A stretch of DNA of 16,664 nucleotides from JAQVEM01 sp964601205. GTDB lineage: Bacteria; Actinomycetota; Humimicrobiia; Humimicrobiales; Humimicrobiaceae. The position numbers were made by a program, and so were the translations under genes. The notes under the pieces are model-generated. The model ran no database searches, had not been told where the DNA came from, and was given only the letters and a program-made list of their open reading frames with translations. The number at the start of each line of letters is the position of its first letter. Within the stretch, counting starts at the first letter, position 1. Where the stretch lies: NCBI GenBank assembly GCA_964601205.1, contig CAZRML010000003.1:1-16664 (forward strand), read 5' to 3'. Below, piece after piece: positions 13,982 through 16,664 of the stretch.

Positions 13982-14992
13982 ATGGTAAAAAAGAATAATC
14001 TTTCATTTAGATTAAAATCAGACGGTCTACAAAAAATATTGGCGATAAGTGCACTCGCTATCCTTTATATATTTTTTGCGATCTTTGGACGTAACTTCGC
14101 ATCACTTGAAACATTAGTCAATATACTTGCTGCGTCTTATTACATTGGATTTCTGGCGATAGGTGAAACTTTTGTAATAATTACAGGGGGCATTGATCTA
14201 TCTGTAGGAACTGTGATGATATGCTCTGCACTTATTGGAGGTGTTGCCTGGGAGAAATGGAATTGGCCTATCGGTATAGCACTTGTGCTTGTAATAGTTA
14301 TTGGAACACTTTTTGGGATTTTAAACGGTATATTTGTTTCAAAACTCAAAATACCACCGTTTGTTGCGACCCTGGGAACAATGATGATATCAATGGGGAC
14401 AGGTGCAATCGTCTCCAAGGTGATGACCGTGCATTATCCAGCAATAACTGACCCTGACGGATGGTTTAAGTTTGTTTTTTATAAAACTGCAAACCGCTTC
14501 CCTGTAGGAGCATTATGGCTGACATTGTTCATTGTAATAGCATCTTTAATCCTTGGCAAAACACTGCTCGGAAGATATATATATTCAATAGGCTCCAACG
14601 AAGAAGCAACACTTCTTTCCGGTGTAGCAGTCGATAGATGTAAACTTGCTGTTTATGCCTTATCAGGTTTATTTGCTGGCCTTGGAGGAATTTTATTTAT
14701 TGCTGCCTATTCATCTGTTATACCTGCATCCGGTAGCGGTATGGAATTACTTGCAATAGCAGGTGTCGTCATAGGGGGTACGTCGCTTACTGGTGGCATA
14801 GGTACAATTTCAGGCACTTTGATAGGTGTATATATTATGAGTATACTAAGACAGGGCTTGATGTCGATGAATATGCAAAGCCAGTGGCAAACATTTTTTA
14901 CCGGAATAGTTGTTATAGCAGCGGTTGTACTTGATAACTACAGAATTAAAAAAGCAAGCGAAGTAAGAAAAGGCTTGGAAGAAAAGCGTTAA
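13982..14992 (+). CDS. Sugar ABC transporter permease, CUT2 (RbsC) family
   Basis: A 336-residue integral membrane protein with eight to ten hydrophobic segments, the first at about 18-36. The family signature ITGGIDLSVG (67-76) is present, with the LNGIFVSKLKIPPFVATLGTM segment and the conserved SNEEATLLSGVAVDRCKL (205-222), the coupling region that meets the ATPase. A short basic C-terminal tail follows. It would form a homodimeric channel for a monosaccharide, working with the ATPase at 12913-13689 and the binding protein at 15221-16405. ATG 13982 has no visible SD despite a leader of about 95 nt. The specific sugar cannot be read from the sequence. Confidence 0.94.
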   Translation: MVKKNNLSFRLKSDGLQKILAISALAILYIFFAIFGRNFASLETLVNILAASYYIGFLAIGETFVIITGGIDLSVGTVMICSALIGGVAWEKWNWPIGIALVLVIVIGTLFGILNGIFVSKLKIPPFVATLGTMMISMGTGAIVSKVMTVHYPAITDPDGWFKFVFYKTANRFPVGALWLTLFIVIASLILGKTLLGRYIYSIGSNEEATLLSGVAVDRCKLAVYALSGLFAGLGGILFIAAYSSVIPASGSGMELLAIAGVVIGGTSLTGGIGTISGTLIGVYIMSILRQGLMSMNMQSQWQTFFTGIVVIAAVVLDNYRIKKASEVRKGLEEKR

Positions 14993-15032
14993 ATAAAAAA
15001 ATAGCAAAATACCGTTTTTCTAGACGATAAAT

Positions 15033-15056
15033 ATCTTAACGTTCTTATCTTATCGT
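15033..15056 (-). promoter_or_regulatory. 24-bp operator element before the binding-protein gene
   Basis: Read on the minus strand this matches the permease element at 13891-13914 in 23 of 24 bases (one A/G difference). An outer ACGATAA (15024-15030) mirrors TTATCGT (15050-15056), so the site has an inverted outer pair as well. It lies just upstream of the predicted -10 at 15070-15075, covering the -35 region. Confidence 0.65.
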
Positions 15057-15066
15057 AATTATTGTA

Positions 15067-15075
15067 TGTTAAAAT
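15067..15075 (+). promoter_or_regulatory. Extended -10 promoter of the binding-protein gene
   Basis: TG-T-TAAAAT (15067-15075) is an extended -10 without a clear -35; the operator element occupies that position. The predicted leader of about 140 nt is purine-rich and ends in AAAGGAG, the ribosome site of the gene. No terminator is visible after the permease, so readthrough from upstream is also likely. Confidence 0.4.
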
Positions 15076-15220
15076 AAAAATTAGAAACAATTTAATTATA
15101 AAAAAGTAATTTTATGAAAAGCAAGAGAATGCAAAATGAAAAAATGAAGGGGGGCGATAAATAGTTATAAAAAAAGGTAAAGTTTTAAAAAAGTAAGAAA
15201 AGAAAGGAGTGTAATGTAGG

Positions 15221-16405
15221 ATGAAAAAATCATTATTGTGGATAGTAGTGTTGTTAGCATGTATATCAATGGTATCAACATTTGCTCTAGCAGGATGTGG
15301 AGCAGCAGAAGAAGCAGCAGAAGAAGTTACTGAAGAAGTAGAAGAAGTTACTGAAGAAGTAGAGGAAGTTACTGAAGAAGTAGAAGAAGCAGCAACAGAG
15401 GAAAAGCCCTATATTGCCGTAATATCCAAGGGTTTTCAGCACCAGTTCTGGCAGACTGTTATGGCTGGTTCTGTTGACGCAGCAGATAAGTATGGAGTAG
15501 AGATGACATTTGAAGGTCCTCCGACTGAATCTGATATTGCTATTCAGGTTGATATGATAAATGCTGCAATAGCCAAGAATCCAGCAGCATTATGTCTTGC
15601 TGTTCTTGATACGGAATCTGTAGCAGATCAGTTGAATAGTGCCAAAGATAAAGGTATCCCGATTATAGGTTTTGACTCCGGAGTTCCGAATGCTCCAGAA
15701 GGTACTATTTACTCTACTGCATCTACTGATAATGAAGCAGCAGGGGCACTTGGTGCTGAAGAAATGTTTAAAAACGAGAAATTTAAAGCTGCTATCGAAG
15801 CTGCATCAGTAGATAATCCAGTTGTAATAGGTTTACAGTCACAGGATGCAACATCGGCTTCTATTGTTGGTCGTACAACAGGATTTGCTGACAGGATGTA
15901 CGAGCTTTGTGAAACTCTTTATCCGGGACAAGTAGAAATTACAGGTCATGTTAAATGGGAGAAAGCTGCAACCTCAGATGAACCAGTGGTAACTATATAT
16001 GTTATGGTACCACCATCCACAAGCCCAACAGACTCTCTAGCTGGCTCTCAGACTCTTCTGGCTATGGATAACCTTATAGCAATATTTTGCTCCAATCAAG
16101 CCTCTGTTGAAGGTGTCATTGCTGCTACGACAGATGGAACAGACCTTGATCGTGATACTGGAAAATATAAGGATTTGATAGTTATTGGATTTGATGCAGG
16201 TGCGTCTCTGAAAGCTGCTATTAAGAGTAACTACTTCACTGGTGCAATAACACAGGATCCATTTATGATAGGTTACCTGGCTGTCGAGCTTGCTGTTAAA
16301 GTATTGAACGGTGAAACTGTTTCAGAATTTGTAGATACAGGCTGTAAATTCTATGACTCTACCAATATGGATGATCCTGACATAGCTCAACTTCTGTATG
16401 ATTGA
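15221..16405 (+). CDS. Sugar-binding lipoprotein of the ABC importer (Peripla_BP_4 type)
   Basis: A 394-residue substrate-binding protein. The signal peptide ends in the lipobox ALAGC with Cys26 as the lipid-carrying residue. Residues 27-62 are a Glu-rich tether with a repeated EVTEEVE unit. The binding domain (about 63-385) begins KPYIAVISKGFQHQFWQTV, and includes GPPTESDIAIQVDMINAAI, IPIIGFDSGVPN (147-157), STDNEAAGALGAEEM and a late VIGFDAGASLKAAI segment, as in ribose/galactose-type binding proteins. An SD (AAAGGAG) lies about 11 nt before ATG 15221. The gene is downstream of its permease, separated by an operator and its own promoter. It captures a sugar outside the membrane and delivers it to the permease; the ligand is not identifiable here. 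Confidence 0.93.
   Translation: MKKSLLWIVVLLACISMVSTFALAGCGAAEEAAEEVTEEVEEVTEEVEEVTEEVEEAATEEKPYIAVISKGFQHQFWQTVMAGSVDAADKYGVEMTFEGPPTESDIAIQVDMINAAIAKNPAALCLAVLDTESVADQLNSAKDKGIPIIGFDSGVPNAPEGTIYSTASTDNEAAGALGAEEMFKNEKFKAAIEAASVDNPVVIGLQSQDATSASIVGRTTGFADRMYELCETLYPGQVEITGHVKWEKAATSDEPVVTIYVMVPPSTSPTDSLAGSQTLLAMDNLIAIFCSNQASVEGVIAATTDGTDLDRDTGKYKDLIVIGFDAGASLKAAIKSNYFTGAITQDPFMIGYLAVELAVKVLNGETVSEFVDTGCKFYDSTNMDDPDIAQLLYD
15323..15385 (+). repeat. Three tandem 21-bp repeats coding the acidic tether
   Basis: Three consecutive 21-bp units, differing by one base, start with GAAGTTACTGAAGAAGTAGA and encode EVTEEVE each. The near-identity at DNA level points to recent slippage or unequal crossover, so tether length may vary between strains. 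Confidence 0.85.
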
Positions 16406-16464
16406 TGATCCAGAAGTTGTTGGTATAGTTAAAATAAACTGTTTATTACAGTCGTAGTGAATGA

Positions 16465-16513
16465 AGGAACCCTCCTATTATGAGGCAAGATGGTCGTAAT
16501 AGGAGGGGTTCCT
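16465..16513 (+). terminator. Long hairpin downstream of the binding-protein gene
   Basis: AGGAACCCTCCTATTATGA (16465-16483) pairs with TCGTAATAGGAGGGGTTCCT (16494-16513) over 19 bp with one bulged base, one G-U pair and a 10-nt loop. It starts 59 nt after the stop codon. The tail is only AATTATATTC, so it is not a textbook U-tract terminator; it may instead protect the 3' end of the transcript. From 16514 to the right edge (151 bases) no gene is seen, only a 6-bp CCAGCT/AGCTGG palindrome at 16611-16626. Confidence 0.6.
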
Positions 16514-16664
16514 AATTATATTCAAGTTTAGTTTTAAAAAATAATAAAACTGATTTAAAAAAGATATAAAAGATTGAAGATTTACTATAGAAGAAAAATG
16601 ACATTAGGTACCAGCTTAATAGCTGGATTAAAAAATAAGATAAGGTAATTAGGATAGTTAATTA

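Noticed and set aside
15115..15165. Short frame (16 codons) in the binding-protein leader
   Set aside because: No SD and Lys-rich composition expected from the purine-rich leader; nothing supports translation.
16463..16501. Twelve-codon frame inside the long hairpin after the binding-protein gene
   Set aside because: It is fully explained by the hairpin sequence, and its start would be buried next to the stem with no SD.
16611..16626. CCAGCT-TAAT-AGCTGG palindrome near the right edge
   Set aside because: A 6-bp stem without a T-run downstream; too short to call a terminator, and no neighbouring gene to give it a regulatory context.
1..16664. CRISPR arrays, insertion sequences, phage genes
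   Set aside because: No regularly spaced direct repeats with unique spacers, no transposase or integrase frame, and no terminal inverted repeats were found.

Overview
The window is 16.7 kb of AT-rich bacterial DNA with dense but unevenly spaced genes. It suggests a free-living, carbohydrate-using, probably monoderm-like bacterium: two lipoproteins with classical lipoboxes, a class A penicillin-binding protein ending in a PASTA-type domain, a sugar ABC importer, two LacI-family regulators and a thiamine-pyrophosphate (TPP) 2-oxo-acid dehydrogenase E1 pair. PASTA-tailed class A PBPs and long Glu-rich linkers behind the lipobox fit low-GC uncultured lineages at the Firmicutes/Actinobacteria end of the tree. 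I cannot name the organism from sequence alone. Start signals are mixed: some genes have strong Shine-Dalgarno (SD) sequences, while gltX, the PBP, the RHH gene, the second lacI and the permease have none that I can see.

Left third (1-6152), almost all on the minus strand. A WD40-repeat lipoprotein runs off the left edge. Next come a RelE-type toxin with its antitoxin, tRNA-Gln(CUG), one small plus-strand ribbon-helix-helix protein, glutamyl-tRNA synthetase (gltX), and a class A PBP 26 nt upstream of gltX.

Middle (6530-10222), plus strand. This is a probable four-gene cluster: E1 alpha, E1 beta, a small metallophosphoesterase, and a protein with a ParB/sulfiredoxin-like DGNHR motif. No E2 or E3 gene follows the E1 pair. 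A weak terminator sits at the end of the cluster.

Right third (10335-16405). Two LacI-family regulators are separated by 458 bp, which holds a previously unlisted 27-codon small ORF whose SD and start lie in a hairpin loop and whose stop lies in a second hairpin. Then comes a CUT2-type (ribose/fructose-like) sugar importer split into a divergently transcribed single-domain ATPase (minus), a permease (plus) and a lipoprotein substrate-binding protein (plus). The motif CGTTAAGAT recurs upstream of the second lacI, the ATPase, the permease and the binding protein. Upstream of the permease and binding protein it is part of a 24-bp element with 23/24 identity. The simplest reading is that the second LacI protein represses itself and all three transporter genes. 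A long hairpin follows the binding-protein gene, and no further gene is seen before the right edge.
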